From the NCBI GenBank assembly GCA_018524725.1, contig JAEUWP010000211.1, positions 1 to 55,225 on the forward strand: DNA of 55,225 bases, written 5' to 3'. Of the stretch, positions 11,043 through 23,686 are shown one piece after another. The translations under genes and the position numbers were made by a program. The number at the start of each line of letters is the position of its first letter. Within the stretch, counting starts at the first letter, position 1. Origin of the DNA: Podaxis mareebaensis. Lineage: Eukaryota > Basidiomycota > Agaricomycetes > Agaricales > Agaricaceae. The notes under the pieces were generated by a model. It searched no databases, was not told the DNA's origin, and saw nothing but the letters and a program-made list of their open reading frames with translations.

Positions 11043-11813
11043 ATGGCCCTGTTTTACACCACATTTCTCCTAGGTGACACCTTTCCTCACTATATTTCCT
11101 GCTGTATGTTGTTCATGCCTTACACCAGTGACCGAAATTATAAAAGCACAAAACGCCCCACCTGGAACGACTACATTCACCACTTCACTTTATATTCCAG
11201 GCTATGAAGGCCCACTACCTGTGAATGCCGATGTTTTAGGTATAGGATCTGATGGGAGAACAACTTGGGCCCTCCAGGATGGTACTAGCAAGTCTTCCGC
11301 TGCAAATCCACCAGTCCAATTGGTCGGTACAGGTATGTTCCTTCGAATCACTTATTGAAGGAGATTAAGCTGAGCTTGTCTCCCCCCCCTTCCGAATCTC
11401 TATTTTCAGCCACTCTGGTGGCTGGGCCAGATGATGCTTCTTTGACATATGCCAACTCCGCCGCGGGGTTGACAATTGGACAAGTCTGCACCTTCTCCAC
11501 TGAGCCTTCTAGTTCCTTTGCCGTGTGTCAAATCGCAGCAGCGGGAAGCACTGTGACCCAGACGGAATTTGTCTCGTTCGTTCCAGTTCAGGTTACTGGA
11601 CCTTTGTCCAGCCCCTCCCTGACTGCTTCGAGTTCAATTTCGGCGTCTCTTACCAGCGAGATGACAGCTACACGTACTGCTGCATCTACAGAGACAGGGC
11701 CTACGCCTCTCCAAACCAACGATTCAGTCGTTGCTCGTACTTGTGCTTTTGTCCTTTTGATTTCTTGGTGCATGATTTTGGCCTCGCTTGTCGCTTGCTT
11801 CTCAGTGTTTTGA
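11043..11813 (+). CDS. Small secreted or GPI-anchored-like protein
   Basis: Three exons, 11043-11073, 11129-11332 and 11410-11813, give 212 residues with introns of 55 and 77 nt. The N-terminus (MALFYTTFLL...) is a short hydrophobic leader, followed by a beta-rich stretch containing SLYIPGYEGPLPVNADVLG and a TLVAGPDDA block, then a long Ser/Thr-rich segment, and finally a hydrophobic C-terminal end (CAFVLLISWCMILASLVACF). That layout is typical of the many uncharacterised cell-surface proteins of mushrooms, with the C-terminus serving as a GPI signal or membrane anchor. Two cysteines (TFSTEP.. region) could form a disulphide. Function unknown. The first exon is only 31 nt and is the weakest part of the model; an alternative start inside the first intron would lose the leader. 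Confidence 0.65.
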
Positions 11814-14448
11814 ATACTGACGCCAAGGTTGGAGAGCCCCATTTTAACGTTCAGAAGCTTCGGTCCCCGCTTTGCGAGTCAATACTAGTTATTCCTTTTC
11901 TCGTTTTCGGATTTCGGATGAGTGTCATGGGTTGCAGGTTGCTCTTATGGGGATATGGTTCTGTGCGAGTGTCTTATGAATATTACGCCACTGCGACACC
12001 CAATTCCATTGCATACATTTTCTGTTTCTGATCTGCGAGCATCTGTTAGTACTGAGGTTTTTGGCGATGCACCAATAAAACATCGGACAGAGCCACTTTC
12101 AATGATCTCCCCAGCACAACCGGTGAGCTGGTGAAAAATCCGAGTGCTACACCCACTTACCATGAAGAAATCCGAGCACAGCGGCAACACGGACAAATGA
12201 TGTTTTAATTCAAACAGCGGAAGAATCGTAGGAATTTTGGGATTATGTCTGCCCCGTCGCGCCCACTTCCCTGTGATCCTTTCCTCTGGTGCGTTCACCC
12301 ACGTTCTATGCAGGTGGTTTTAATTGGCTCAAACCAGCTTCTGCTGCTTTCCATTACATCCTTCACGTTTACAGGACAGCGTCAGCTCTATATCTCAAGA
12401 ACATTCATTAAACGTCTCGTGGCCTTGATGATCTATTAGAAGCTATTTCCTCTGGGAACACACGCCGAAATGAGACCATCCTCGTGTCTTCTGCTTGCCT
12501 GCCGTTTGTGGCTTCATTCCCAAAGCTTACGCCATTATCAGCTCTTCTCTCTGGATAACCCACTTAATCCATTCCCCCGCCCTACGTCCAGCAAAACCCA
12601 TGATTTAGGAGCTCGAAGGGCCACGGGAATCAAATAGCTCGTAATGACCTTGTTGCTACTTGATTGCCACTTGCAGCGGCAAAGGAGGGCTTTTATCTCG
12701 AACGAAATCACCGATTCGAAGCTATTTTTACGTTACACATGCGTCGTTCTTCCCCACGAGACAACGACTCCAATTCTAGAGCCTGGTGGCTACATGCTGG
12801 GAGAGATAGACGAGTCATGATACCGGAGAAGGCACCTGCCAACAGCCTATTTTTTTTTTTGTTCGCTTGCCGCGGAGATACTACGAGGCAATCCAGCGAC
12901 AATTCCGATGTTGGGTCTAGAGAAGGCTATAGGGGAGGAGTCGTCCTCGTCCTGGAATGATACCACAAACTTTCCCACCTGTCCGAGGCGGACATTGAGA
13001 AGAAGGGCTGCGGCTCGATATACCATTCATTTCGTGTCCGTTAGAGATAGGGAGTACTTGTCTTGGTACGTCCGGTTACTCTGGTCAATATATCAACACT
13101 CTGAATCAGAGTTTATATTTCACGGTTGAAGATAGTGGTGAAAGATGCCGTACGATTGAGGGATTCTCTTTTGCCTTGAGGCTTCTCCTGGCAGCTGCGA
13201 TCTCCTTGAGGTCAGACGCACGCATCCACCTGATAGGTCTCCTCTCAGGTTCTGAGTACGATCTCGGAGTTATAGCGAATCGTTGGGTAAATTTGACTTT
13301 CTCGCGTTCATTTCAGAGACTCTTGACGCGGCATGATTTCATCTCGCCTCTGACAAACAGATGAAGAGGCGAATCATATTGATGCCTAGATCAGCTGTTC
13401 TTAGGGCCATTCTCATAGGATCTTCTGTTCGACGGAACCTTTTCCGACAAATGACACGAATACATTGGAAGGGACGGTGGGATGGAAACTAGCGATGGTT
13501 CTTATATCATTTGCCTTTTATCAATAATTCCTTTTTCGATAAGGCTTCTCGTGAATAAAAGGGGGTTTCGGCCGGTTGCCTGGTAGTGCGTCCGATACGT
13601 AGTCGTCGGATAGGGTTCCTCTAGCTGGTAGTTGAGTCGGCGTTCTTGAAACACCTGTACAGGAATTGGCTGACTCAAGATGAGTAACGCATTCATTTGC
13701 TACCGCCTTCTGAAGTACCCAGAAGTCATACACATTGAATTGAACATCGCTTTAGGCACTGTGCATTGCTCGACGCCCGTTGTTAATGTACCTCGTCGCA
13801 TCGCCAATGACATCATTTCGAGGGAGGAAGGCGCGCGGAGGCATCTCATGTAGGGCTCTGTTGGAGAGGAAGCCTGGATTATACTCTGTTCATCTTAGAC
13901 TAGAAAGGGTTTTGACAGCATCTTCAGCGCCGGGTTTGACTCAGGCTCTTCATATATCAGAGTACGCATCTGATTCTATGGTCCCTGGCGACGTCGTACG
14001 ATCCCGGAGGGCGTATCTTGGGGGATTTGGGTGCTCTGGGGTAAAGGGCATTCCGAACTCGGGCGGCCTGTGGCTTTTGTTGGGAATGCGTTCGGTGAGC
14101 CTGCCTTATTCGGGTGTGCTACGCCGGCCTCGAGGCAGCCACGTTGTGATCTTATCCCAGAACTAAAAGGTGATAATCTAGGCGACCCCGTAGACTTTGC
14201 CAGATTACCGGCAACATGCGCCTTCTTTTATCCAAATCTTCCTGTCCAGGGGAAGACTAATCCCCGTAACAGCTTCGGCTTTGCATACTTTCGGCAACTC
14301 CGCCACTATAAAGCTGTAACTCCCAGGACATACTTCTCCTTTGGCTTCGCTTTCCCTGGTTCAACTCGCTCCCTGGATATCAACCAGAAATTTTCTGTAA
14401 TTCGTGAACGGACGCAGAGCACACTTTCGAATCGTATAGGCCCTCATT
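11814..14448. other. Long gene-free stretch
   Basis: Only short, overlapping frames on both strands with no recognisable domain and no consistent splicing pattern. The part next to 14449 is probably the promoter and 5' UTR of the following gene. A frame at about 13780-14166 is open but has no features I would trust. Confidence 0.35.
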
Positions 14449-15873
14449 ATGACCGAATACACAACGTCGCCGGAAGTCTATCAAGAGTACATGTCGGCTC
14501 GTGAGCGCACTGCCTACTGGGTCCAAGCGCACTCCTCTGACCCAGATGGGTTTTATTCCCCGTCGATACCGCCCAGTGAGGTTGAAGGGCTCATTCCCTC
14601 TTCGCCTCCCTCTGACGCAGGCAGTTCGTACTCACTGCCTCCAAAAATGGTTTTAAGGTATAATGACGGTCGTCCAGACATTCCAATCCCGCACGTCAAT
14701 ACATCCCTGCCGCCCCGTAGGCGCGACCCACCACCTCACCCGCCAAGTCATTATCGTTCCCACACATCATCTTCTATACACCATGCCCGTCCTTCGTCTC
14801 CCATTACCATCCACCCGCCCCACCATTCTAGTCAACACGGAAGATCTGGGTCACATGTTTCGACTCCTTCCTATTTGCGACGTCCCGAACCACTCGGAGC
14901 TACCGCTGGTTCACCAGAAGAAATTCGCGTCCTTCCGTCGCATGCGCCGCCAAACCCAGCACCGCCGCGTTTCGCTACCGCGCCCTCCTCTAACCACCCG
15001 AGGTCTCATCATTCCCGTTCAAAATCCCTTCCCCGGACCGCGACGGACCCGCATCCAATCCCAGGAGAGGTTATTGACCCCATCCCTGCTTCTGCCCAAT
15101 CTAGGCCAATTGGTTATCCACCTCCGTCATCTCACCGTTCACATGCCACCACTCAAGTGAACTACGCTTCCCAAGGGGGACCGGCACCCTGGCATGGAGC
15201 TCATTCTTCTAGTGGTTCTGCGAAGCACTCTCATGGATCAAAGGTTCCACCTGCTATTGTCTATGCTCCGTCCCATCATGGACGTGCGCCGCATTACGCG
15301 CCCCCTGCAATACTGTATCATCCCCCGCAGAGGGGACCTAACGGCATGATTTACAGCCACTCTGCGCCCGTCCCTATCCAAGGTGGTGCTTACCCGACTC
15401 CTTTGGCTACGAGTATCCCAGAAGAGAGAGAGAGAAGGGATAGGACAAGATCATTAGGACCTGGAGTGGTGCATAAAGTGCAGAGGTCAGATGATGGAGA
15501 AGAATCGGATGCCGAGAGTGTCAGGTCAGGGAGTACCTACTACGTACTTCCCACTCCTGGTCAAAAGGTTCATGTTATCGTACGTTTTTTCTTCTCTCCT
15601 TCATTCGACTTTCTTACTGAGCACCCCGCCTGTCAGGCACCAAGTCCAGACCAGTCGGTCTTCACGGCCACTTCGACGACCAAAAGTCCCGGACCCAGTC
15701 CTCGAAAACCCTTTTTTCAGAGGCTTTTCAGTTTTGCAAAGATCGGGTCTTCGAATGGAGGATCAACCCAGGGACCCCGGAGGAAGCTTCAGAGGCGACA
15801 CTCCACTGGTGATTCTGGACGACCGAGTGCTATACCTGCCAACTCGATGCCAGAGTCGGGAGTACCGAATTGA
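14449..15873 (+). CDS. Low-complexity Pro/His/Ser-rich protein, function unknown
   Basis: Two exons (14449-15579 and 15637-15873) give 455 residues. The intron (15580-15636, GTACGT...TGTCAG) is 57 nt and contains no stop in frame, so the unspliced message would also be readable with 19 extra residues. The N-terminal 40 residues (MTEYTTSPEVYQEYMSARER) look structured. About residues 60-330 are disordered and rich in Pro, His and Ser with RSHH-type repeats. A conserved-looking block STYYVLPTPGQKVHVI sits right at the intron. The C-terminus is basic (KPFFQRLFSF, RRKLQRRHS). I do not recognise a catalytic domain or membrane segment. The ATG is preceded by a TATG context after a long leader and is the first Met of the open frame. 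Confidence 0.65.
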   Translation: MTEYTTSPEVYQEYMSARERTAYWVQAHSSDPDGFYSPSIPPSEVEGLIPSSPPSDAGSSYSLPPKMVLRYNDGRPDIPIPHVNTSLPPRRRDPPPHPPSHYRSHTSSSIHHARPSSPITIHPPHHSSQHGRSGSHVSTPSYLRRPEPLGATAGSPEEIRVLPSHAPPNPAPPRFATAPSSNHPRSHHSRSKSLPRTATDPHPIPGEVIDPIPASAQSRPIGYPPPSSHRSHATTQVNYASQGGPAPWHGAHSSSGSAKHSHGSKVPPAIVYAPSHHGRAPHYAPPAILYHPPQRGPNGMIYSHSAPVPIQGGAYPTPLATSIPEERERRDRTRSLGPGVVHKVQRSDDGEESDAESVRSGSTYYVLPTPGQKVHVIVRFFFSPSFDFLTEHPACQAPSPDQSVFTATSTTKSPGPSPRKPFFQRLFSFAKIGSSNGGSTQGPRRKLQRRHSTGDSGRPSAIPANSMPESGVPN

Positions 15874-18125
15874 TGGATATCATCGCCGACGGTGAAGTCG
15901 CTACTCCGGAACGTTATGTCCGGAGTGTAGGGTGGGGACGACAAACGATAACTGCAACGACTGCAATCAAAAAGTGAATCTGGCGGATCGACAGCTCGCG
16001 AGATCGACCGTCGCCAATCAACAGGATACATGAATGAAGTTCGATTTTGCCGATGTTTGTTTCTCTCTAGAATGCTTCAAGTTATCGCTTCATTCTGGTT
16101 GCCTCGTGTTCACCTTTTCCGTCAAGGGTGACGCCAGTGACCTTCCCCTGGGTCGAGATTTCCTTTTCTATTGATGATCTTTCAAACCGAGTTTTCTATA
16201 TGCTCATTTTTGCTGATAATTCCTAGACGTTCAGTTATTCTTCAGATATATGCCCTACGTATGGTTATGCTTTTGTGCTATTATGTCAACAACCCCCCTT
16301 TTAACCTGATTTTTCAACATTTGCTCACACCTCATGATCCCACTTCCACCTTCCTGATCCTCAATTTATCTGATCTCGGCGTTTCCATTCCATCCGACCA
16401 TATCGTTACACTCAAAAGTTCTATCGCACGCTCGATTCTATCTCAATGTAATCATCCCAAATTGTTGTACTCTTATTACATATCCAGATTGGCTTGCATT
16501 AGATATTTTGGCCATTATATTCTTGTTATAAAACCAACACGGAGAGTTACTTTAACATATAATGTACCTCAGAGGCGTTTGTTCCGGCATTGGTGGTGAT
16601 TGATGACACGATTCTTCGCCTCTCGCAACTGCTCTGATGCACGTACATCCTGACCATGATCGTCCATCCGTACGGGAGTTGAGAAGGGAGAAGAAACGAC
16701 GATAACGAGTGGGCCCTGAGATGTTCTACTGCGGATTATGTTAGAACGCTTTTTAATAATACACCCCGCACAGTAACATATCTCAAAATAACCATTCAAT
16801 GCTTCCTTCACCTTCTGGTGACCTCCAGCGCCCCATCTACACCAATATCGGGTATACAGGTGTGGCTCTGCCAAAGTCACCCTCGTTCGAGTGATAATTA
16901 GTGTATTCTGGGATGTAGCCACACTAAGCCTGTCCGTAGAGTTTTCGGGGAAAGGAACAACACATCGCTCGCCGTACTGTATGGTATTAACAATTAGGTG
17001 TTTGAAGTGCTTAGAACTGAAGTTGATCATTAATGACTGTTGATCAAGTTCTTGGCGCCTTTTTCGTTTCGCTATTGGCTTGTAAGTTGATGGTAACCGT
17101 GTGGTCTAAGGTATGTTCTCGGAGCCGCGAGTGCGTCCAGGGTGGTATATTCGATCAGGTCTGGAAGAATATTCCTGCGGGAAGGTTCTGACCTCATCGC
17201 GGTGGTTTCCGAGTCGCGATGGGTTCTAATGAGACGGCACATAAATATCCTGTGGGGGTTTGGGGCATTGGGTGGGAAGGGTTGGATATAGATTGCAGCA
17301 ACCATTGGTGCAGCGCGATAGAGCCTGTAAGGATGAGACTGTGGTGGGGGTCCTTCCACAATAGTCAGGCGAAGTTGGGGATATCGATCTTCGTTTGCAC
17401 CACCTCACTTGAGACGTGTCTGCCGTGGTGAGGACGTTGCCCATACAGCTCTACGCTGATAGGTTGAGGGGTGTCCCCGTTTACAGTGCCACATGTGGGA
17501 GTGTAGTGCAATTTTTTGACGTAAAGAGGAATATAATACAGACGGATCCTGAAGAGTAAGGGTAGTGTCCTGGAAAAGGAGGTATAGCAGCGGAAGCTCC
17601 CATGTCATGATCAAGGCGGGTAGGAGGAGCGGTGGGTCCAGAGAGATTGTTAATGGGTTTTGTTTTGCTCTTCGAATTCATTCGGAAGGGGCGAGGAGCG
17701 TTTTGCCCAGATGGGAGTAAAGAAATGATACGGAATATATAGAGGTGTACAAGTTGGAATGCAAGTTTGGGTGCTCTCGGTGGCTCGAATGTCCTGGAGG
17801 CCGGGACACCGAGTTCTGGCGCTACCTGGGAGATTGAATGTGATGTCCGTGCCATGTGACGGGGATTTCAAATATCTGTCTCCCCACCTGTGGTGGGTCA
17901 TGGCACGGGCGCTAACCTGTGCCAACACGAGAAGTCCAGTGTACTGCCTGGTTGTTGTTGGCCTTTGATAACGATCATGATAGTTGTGGGGGCGTGTGTG
18001 TCCAAGTCACTTTGATCGGTGAGCGCCTGAGCGGTTAGACGCGTTCCCGTGACACGGACACCGGTATTATGCTTGTCCTTCTCAGCCACCGACCACGATA
18101 ATCCACCAAACCCCTCTCTGAGGCC
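15874..18125. other. Intergenic, no gene recognised
   Basis: Short open frames occur on both strands (for example minus 17030-16569 and minus 17855-17481), but none has a recognisable domain, good start context or an exon partner. The right end probably contains the promoter of the divergently unpaired gene at 18126. Confidence 0.3.
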
Positions 18126-20467
18126 ATGGACATTGCACAACCACTGCCACGACGGAAGGCCGCCATTAAAGCCACGATACAACTCGCGGATATCTCTTCT
18201 GACGAGGAGAGCGATACCCGGCACGGGAGCGATGACTATGTGGCACCTCAGCGCGTCGAAGGGATCAAATCGAGGAGGGACGGCAAAGGTGCAAAGGGAC
18301 GTGGCAAGAGGAGGTTGGTTGCAGATTCCATGGATCCGGATGCGACCGTTGGCGTGGCTGGTGCAAAGAAGAGGAAGAGGAGGGTCTCGACTCTTGCGAG
18401 CTTACCGCGGAAGCGACAACGACAACGTGGACCTGAGCATAACGGAAGTGTCTGTTGGACTGGAGATGGTGTTGATGATGAATCTGATTTGACACCACTT
18501 TCCTCGGACGACGAGCAGGAAGAAAACAGGCCGTCCGGACGACCAATTGCCGATTTCCCTCTCCAGTCCCCTCCTCTCGCTTCGAGACCTAATCGCAAGA
18601 GCACGAATGGCAACAGGACCGACGCACCCCCGCTGCCTGAAATATCGGATTTGGATAATGACAGCGACGATTTACCGGACGTTGGAATGGTGCTGTCACA
18701 ACAGCAGGACGTGCTCACGCCGAAGGGATCGAACTCTCGAAAATATAATGGTTCGACACGAAAACGCCACTCAAACGCAAAAACCAAGCGCCTACACGAC
18801 AATAGTCCTTGTTCAGTTAAATCCTCACCTACTCTACCGCCCACTCTATCACCCACATTTTTACCCCTATCACCCCAAAAGAGTCCTGTGCATGACGATG
18901 CAATGACGCAGTCAAACCTATCGGATCATTTTGACATACCGAGTTTCAGCGATGACTCTGACTTGGAACTGGATTCCATAGGTGTCGGTGAACTATGTCT
19001 CGCTAAAGCTAAAGCTACCGAAACTGTTTATTGGCCGGCCAGGGTTCTCCAAGTGAAGAAATCAACTGGTAAAGGAAAAGGGAGAGAGAAGAAAATGTTT
19101 CGTGTCATGTTCTTGGATAAGAAAGAAAAGGATATTCCGAGGGACTGGTTCTACACATCTTCACAAGAAGAGTTTTGTACTTGTTCAGTAAGTCTTCGGC
19201 TCCTTCAGACTGCTGAGCAAGGTTGTTGATAGCCAACTCGATTGCAGATAGGTCAATTTGAGTCTAGCCATGTAGAGGTCATTAACGATATTGACGAAGA
19301 ATCACGACGGAATAACGATCATAACGCCCGTCGTCGCCATTCCCTATCACCCTCTCGTTCTCCTTCCCCTATCGATATTCCATCACTACCCAAGTCTGGC
19401 CCAGCTTACTGCGACCTTTCTCTACGTCGACAATTTACCTACGTAATCCCCGTCCTCAAAGCTATCATGACCGAGGAATACACGTGGGGTCTGCGACGGC
19501 ACGAATTGTATGTAAAAGGGGGCACCAGCCGGTTGAAGCTTCTAAACGAAGGTGGAATGAGGGGTGCCATGGACGCCCGGAGCGTGGATGAGCTGCTTGT
19601 TTTTGTGGAGCAGTGGTGTTTAGGCTGCCGGGGTCGGGATTTTGTTGGTGACGACGGCGAAGGGGAAGCGGCCACGAATCACCAATTTTGGGAAACCATC
19701 CGAGATAACGGCGATAAAAAAGAAGTACAAGTAGCGTCAAAGTCTTCGGGTTCCACATCTGAAGCGGCACGTCAGGCAACCTCAGCTCAGGTATCAGCCT
19801 CCAGCAGAGAGCTCGAGCAACAGGTACGTGGAGTGATGGTGCAATAAGGTCGGCCGTACTGAGTCAAAAACCTACGTAGAATGTAGCGCTGGGTGGTCCA
19901 ACAACGGAGCATCCTCCGCCCTCGGAGGTGCGTCTTACGTTGGTTCTTTCTTTGGGGTTCTTCACTGACGAGGTCAACTAGACTGAAAGTCAACTTGACC
20001 GGGAATCCGTTGGGAGAAGGCCCATCTCCCCTTCACCGCCACCGCCTACCCAGCCTCAACTCCAACTCGACGAGCCCCCACCAAAATGTAAACCTCCGCG
20101 TCAACGTGGCTCTCCCGCGTTTGAGAAGCTCTCGCCGCTCGACAAGGTCCAGTACTGCATTGAGGTCCTTCTGCCGGAGGCCATCAGCCAGATTTTACTC
20201 TGGCGGACGGGAGAGAGGAAGTCGGTTGAGGTCATGTGGGATAATGTGGAGGAAGAAAAGAGGCTGCACGAGCGTGGAGAGCAGTTGTTGAGGGAGACGG
20301 ATTGGGTTATGGATGTTATGAGGCTGAGACGGGCGTTGGAGAGGGGTAGGGATAAGGAAGGGAAAAGCAAAGCAGTCACAGAAGATGCTGCGAAGGGTAA
20401 GGAGAAGGATCTGAGAAGGACGAGAAGTGGAAGGGTTGGTGGTGTAGTTGGGAGTTATAAGGAATAG
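18126..20467 (+). CDS. PWWP/Tudor-like domain protein, likely nuclear
   Basis: Four exons, 18126-19187, 19248-19823, 19880-19927 and 19982-20467 (introns 60, 56 and 54 nt, all phase 0), give 723 residues. The first ~285 residues are disordered, with basic patches typical of nuclear proteins (KKRKRR, RKRQRQR) and acidic Ser/Asp stretches. A PWWP/Tudor-like fold follows at about residues 288-352: GELCLAKAKA, YWPARVLQV, FRVMFLDKKEKDIPRDWFY. Such domains read methylated histones or bind DNA. Exon 2 adds an Arg/Ser-rich linker and a helical block (FTYVIPVLKAI...), and the last exon a helical, charged C-terminus (FEKLSPLDKVQYCIEVLLPEA as core) that may be an interaction domain. Exon 3 is only 48 nt. 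Chromatin association is inferred; no enzyme motif seen. Confidence 0.75.
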
Positions 20468-21151
20468 TGGGATTGTTGATTTGTTCAAAGTGTATTCACT
20501 GACCATCGGTGGTGTATGACGTAGAGAGCACTGTCCTTTGTGACTACTGCATGAATAGGCTTCAGGCCTCAGGACGTGGATCCGAATATGCCTTGCTTCA
20601 GACACTGAATGATTGTGACGCTGGAGCTGAAAATACATTGATCATATACACGTGTCATTCATTCGCGTCCCGAACAGGGGTGGCCGGAAATATTACCCCT
20701 TCACTTGCCCTTCTATCTTCAATTTGCAACCTTGATTTTTCTGCCCAATTTCGTCGTTTCTATCCGATACAAGTGCACACTATCGCGTTCTTATTGTCTG
20801 CCTTAAACTTGACGACCAAAATCACGACGACACGTATGGTCATACCAAATACTTAACACTCATAGTCGAGCTGATGGCTGTACTCTTGACTACAGGGTTC
20901 ATTGCTTCATTGCTGTCTCGCCGACGGTAGAGTGAGATATACACGAGGGAAAAGCCTTGACACAGCGTCGCGCCCGCTGCGAGTTCCAACACCGCCCCCC
21001 CACAACCGAAACCGTCGCGTCCGATCCAATTCCATACCCCGACATAAACTTTGGACCGACAGCCCGAACCCCTGCCATAGACCCCTCCGCACTCTAGAAG
21101 GACCATCATAGATCCCACCATTTCCCGAGCACTGTTCAATACCCAAACAAA
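20468..21151. other. Intergenic region upstream of the apyrase gene
   Basis: No convincing gene. It presumably holds the terminator of the PWWP-like gene and the promoter of the apyrase gene. Confidence 0.4.
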
Positions 21152-23535
21152 ATGGCACCGCCGACTGCAAACGACCCATGGCTTGCAGGCCGACATTTCG
21201 GTATCGTCATAGATGCTGGATCTTCTGGGTCGCGGTTACAGATATATAGCTGGCGCGATCCGAAGAGTATACGGTTACCGAAAGGCAGCTCTTTGGCATA
21301 CACGCTACCAAAGGTTGAGAAGGGCACGAAGGATGGTGAGGGTTGGTCTTTTAAGGTCGAGCCAGGTCTGTGATTTTCAGCTTGCATTTTGGTTTGGAAT
21401 GCTCATATAATTTGTTTGGCTTTCTAGGTCTATCTACGTTGGCTTCTGACCCAACTGCGGTTGGAGCGTATCTGAAACCTCTTGTTAGTCATGCTATGGA
21501 CGAGATTCCGCCCTCGCTACATGCTTCTACACCGATTTTCCTCTTGGCGACCGCTGGGATGCGGTTACTTACACCAGAAGATCAGGCGGCCGTCCTCTCG
21601 CATGCTTGCCACTTTTTCCGCTCTTATACCAACTTCAAAGTTGATGTTCCGTCGGAAAAGTTGGGTCCATGTGGGAGTAGTGTGAGGATCATCACGGGAG
21701 AGGAGGAAGGGCTCTTTGGGTGGATTGCGGTGAACTATCTGATGGATGGGTTTGTTGGTAAGGCGCGGGATACGGGCAAGGGGAAGGAGAAGGCAGTTGA
21801 TGGTGAAATCGGGTATCCGAGGACGACTTACGGGTTTCTGGATATGGGAGGCGCGTCGACGCAGATTGCGTTTGAGCCGAGTGTGGAACATGAGAAGGAC
21901 GTTAAAGGCAAGGGATTGGTGGATGTGCGGTTGAGGTTGTTGAATGGGAAGGAGATTCGGCATAAGGTGTTCGTGACAACGTGGTTGGGGTATGGAACGA
22001 ACCAGGCGAGAGAGAGATATGTTGGACAGGCGATTCGGGAGTTTGAGGAGACACGGACTATTGATTCGAGCGCCGCGGACGCGGACGTTGTTTCGGATCC
22101 TTGTTTGCCCAGAGGACTGGAGTTGACGGAGCGACCGGTGCATGTTACGACGGCTCATGGTACGCATGTGGACTCACATGCGAAGAAACCACACAGGTTG
22201 GTTGGGACGGGTTCGTTTGAGCAGTGTATGCGCAAAACGGAGCCGTTGCTGAACAAGAATAAACCGTGTCCGGATTCCCCATGCTTGATGAATGGGATTC
22301 ACGTCCCTCCCATTGACTTCTCTGTTTCGCATTTTATTGGAGTCTCGGAGTATTGGTATTCGTCGGAGCATATCTTTGGGCTGGGCGGCGCGTACGACTT
22401 CGTCCAATACGAACGCGCAGCTGCAGAGTTTTGCGGTCGCGATTGGGAAGGAATCCTAAAGCAGCACGAGGAGTCACAGAGGAAACACCGGTTAGGGGGT
22501 GATGGTGAGGTGGTGAAAGACGGGAAGATTGTGGAATTGGGGGTATGGGGGCCCGAAGTCGAGGTGCCGAGGCTGCAGATGCAGTGCTTTAAGGCGGCTT
22601 GGATCGTCAATGTTTTGCACGAAGGACTTGGGATGCCGCGGATTGTGGACCCTGGAGGCAACAGTACCACTGTCGGCGACAAGGTGGTGGAGCAGGCGAA
22701 GAAAAAAGGGTTGGGCAAGCCACCAACTTTCCAATCTATGGATGCTGTGGGCGATATTGCCATCAGTTGGACATTGGGGAAAATGGTCCTGGAGGCGAGC
22801 AAGGAGGTTCCGCCTCTGAAGAAGGGGATGAAGCCACTGGTGGACCCTGTTGACGATATCGAGGATTACGACGACTCGCCATTGAAGCCCATACGCCCGC
22901 CGTTCCTTTCCTTGTCGCTGAATGCGATTGAGGACAAGTTGGCGCCGCATCTCCCCTCATCACTTACAAGGGAGTCATTGGGATTCTCGCCCGTACTGCT
23001 GCTGTTTTGGATGATCGTGTTCTTCGTGCTATTCCTCGTGGCGTATCCCCTCAGGAGACAACTTAGAATAAGTTGCTTGAGATTTGTGCGAGGGAAACGG
23101 GTTCCTTACGGAGACCTCTTGGAGGAAGGCAGGATGAATGGAAATGGATTATCTCCACCATCTTCTCCAACAGGTTCTTGGATACGACGGGTTTTCTCTG
23201 GTTCTGGGTCAGTGAAGAACGGCAACGCCCATCCTTTGTCACCCCTTCGACCATTCACTTCCCCAAGACCCGCACCAACGAGATCGTTCTCTACACCTAC
23301 GCTCGCGAATGGCGCCACATCAGACGATCCGGACGGTGCTACTTCAATAGTCAGTTCGACAAGATACACGATTTCTCGCGCTCCTTCGCCTGCGCAAGGA
23401 ACAATCGTTGACCATGGGCGACAACTTTTAACATCGCGGTCACGAAACTCCTCCCAGGTAAATCTAGCTAGTCTGTCACAACGCCCTCCAGGATCTATGT
23501 CTCGGGCTAACAGCACGCTTTTCTCCCGGAAATGA
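21152..23535 (+). CDS. YND1: GDA1/CD39-family nucleoside di/triphosphatase (apyrase, Ynd1-type)
   Basis: Two exons (21152-21365, 21428-23535; 62-nt intron) encode 773 residues. The apyrase conserved regions are clear: DAGSSGSRLQIY near residue 21, FLLATAGMRLL near 109, ITGEEEGLFGWIAVNYL near 159 and GFLDMGGASTQIAFEP near 207. A hydrophobic segment at about residues 590-613 (VLLLFWMIVFFVLFLVAY) is a C-terminal membrane anchor, with a ~155-residue Ser/Pro-rich tail behind it. A C-terminal rather than N-terminal anchor is the arrangement of yeast Ynd1, not Gda1. The enzyme hydrolyses GDP/UDP and ADP/ATP in the Golgi lumen, which lets nucleotide-sugar antiporters keep working during glycosylation. 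The start ATG (AAAATGG context) directly precedes the first conserved region. No damage seen. Confidence 0.92.
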
Positions 23536-23686
23536 TATGTATTCATGCAGTAATAATATATTTTCCCTGGGTGAATTGATCCTTCGCGCGGGATCATGTG
23601 ATCTATAATGCTGTGTAGACACCGCCTGCCAAACGCAGTGAGTGGCAGACGCACTAAATGTGACTCTTAAGCCAAACCTAACGACC

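Noticed and set aside
13780..14504. Plus-strand frames upstream of 14449
   Set aside because: No domain, no conserved composition, overlap one another and end at random; more likely leader and promoter sequence.
18248..18856. Long minus-strand frame opposite the PWWP-like gene
   Set aside because: Mirror of a low-complexity Ser/Arg-rich coding region; composition artefact.
21565..22167. Long minus-strand frame opposite the apyrase gene
   Set aside because: Antisense shadow of conserved apyrase motifs in GC-rich sequence.
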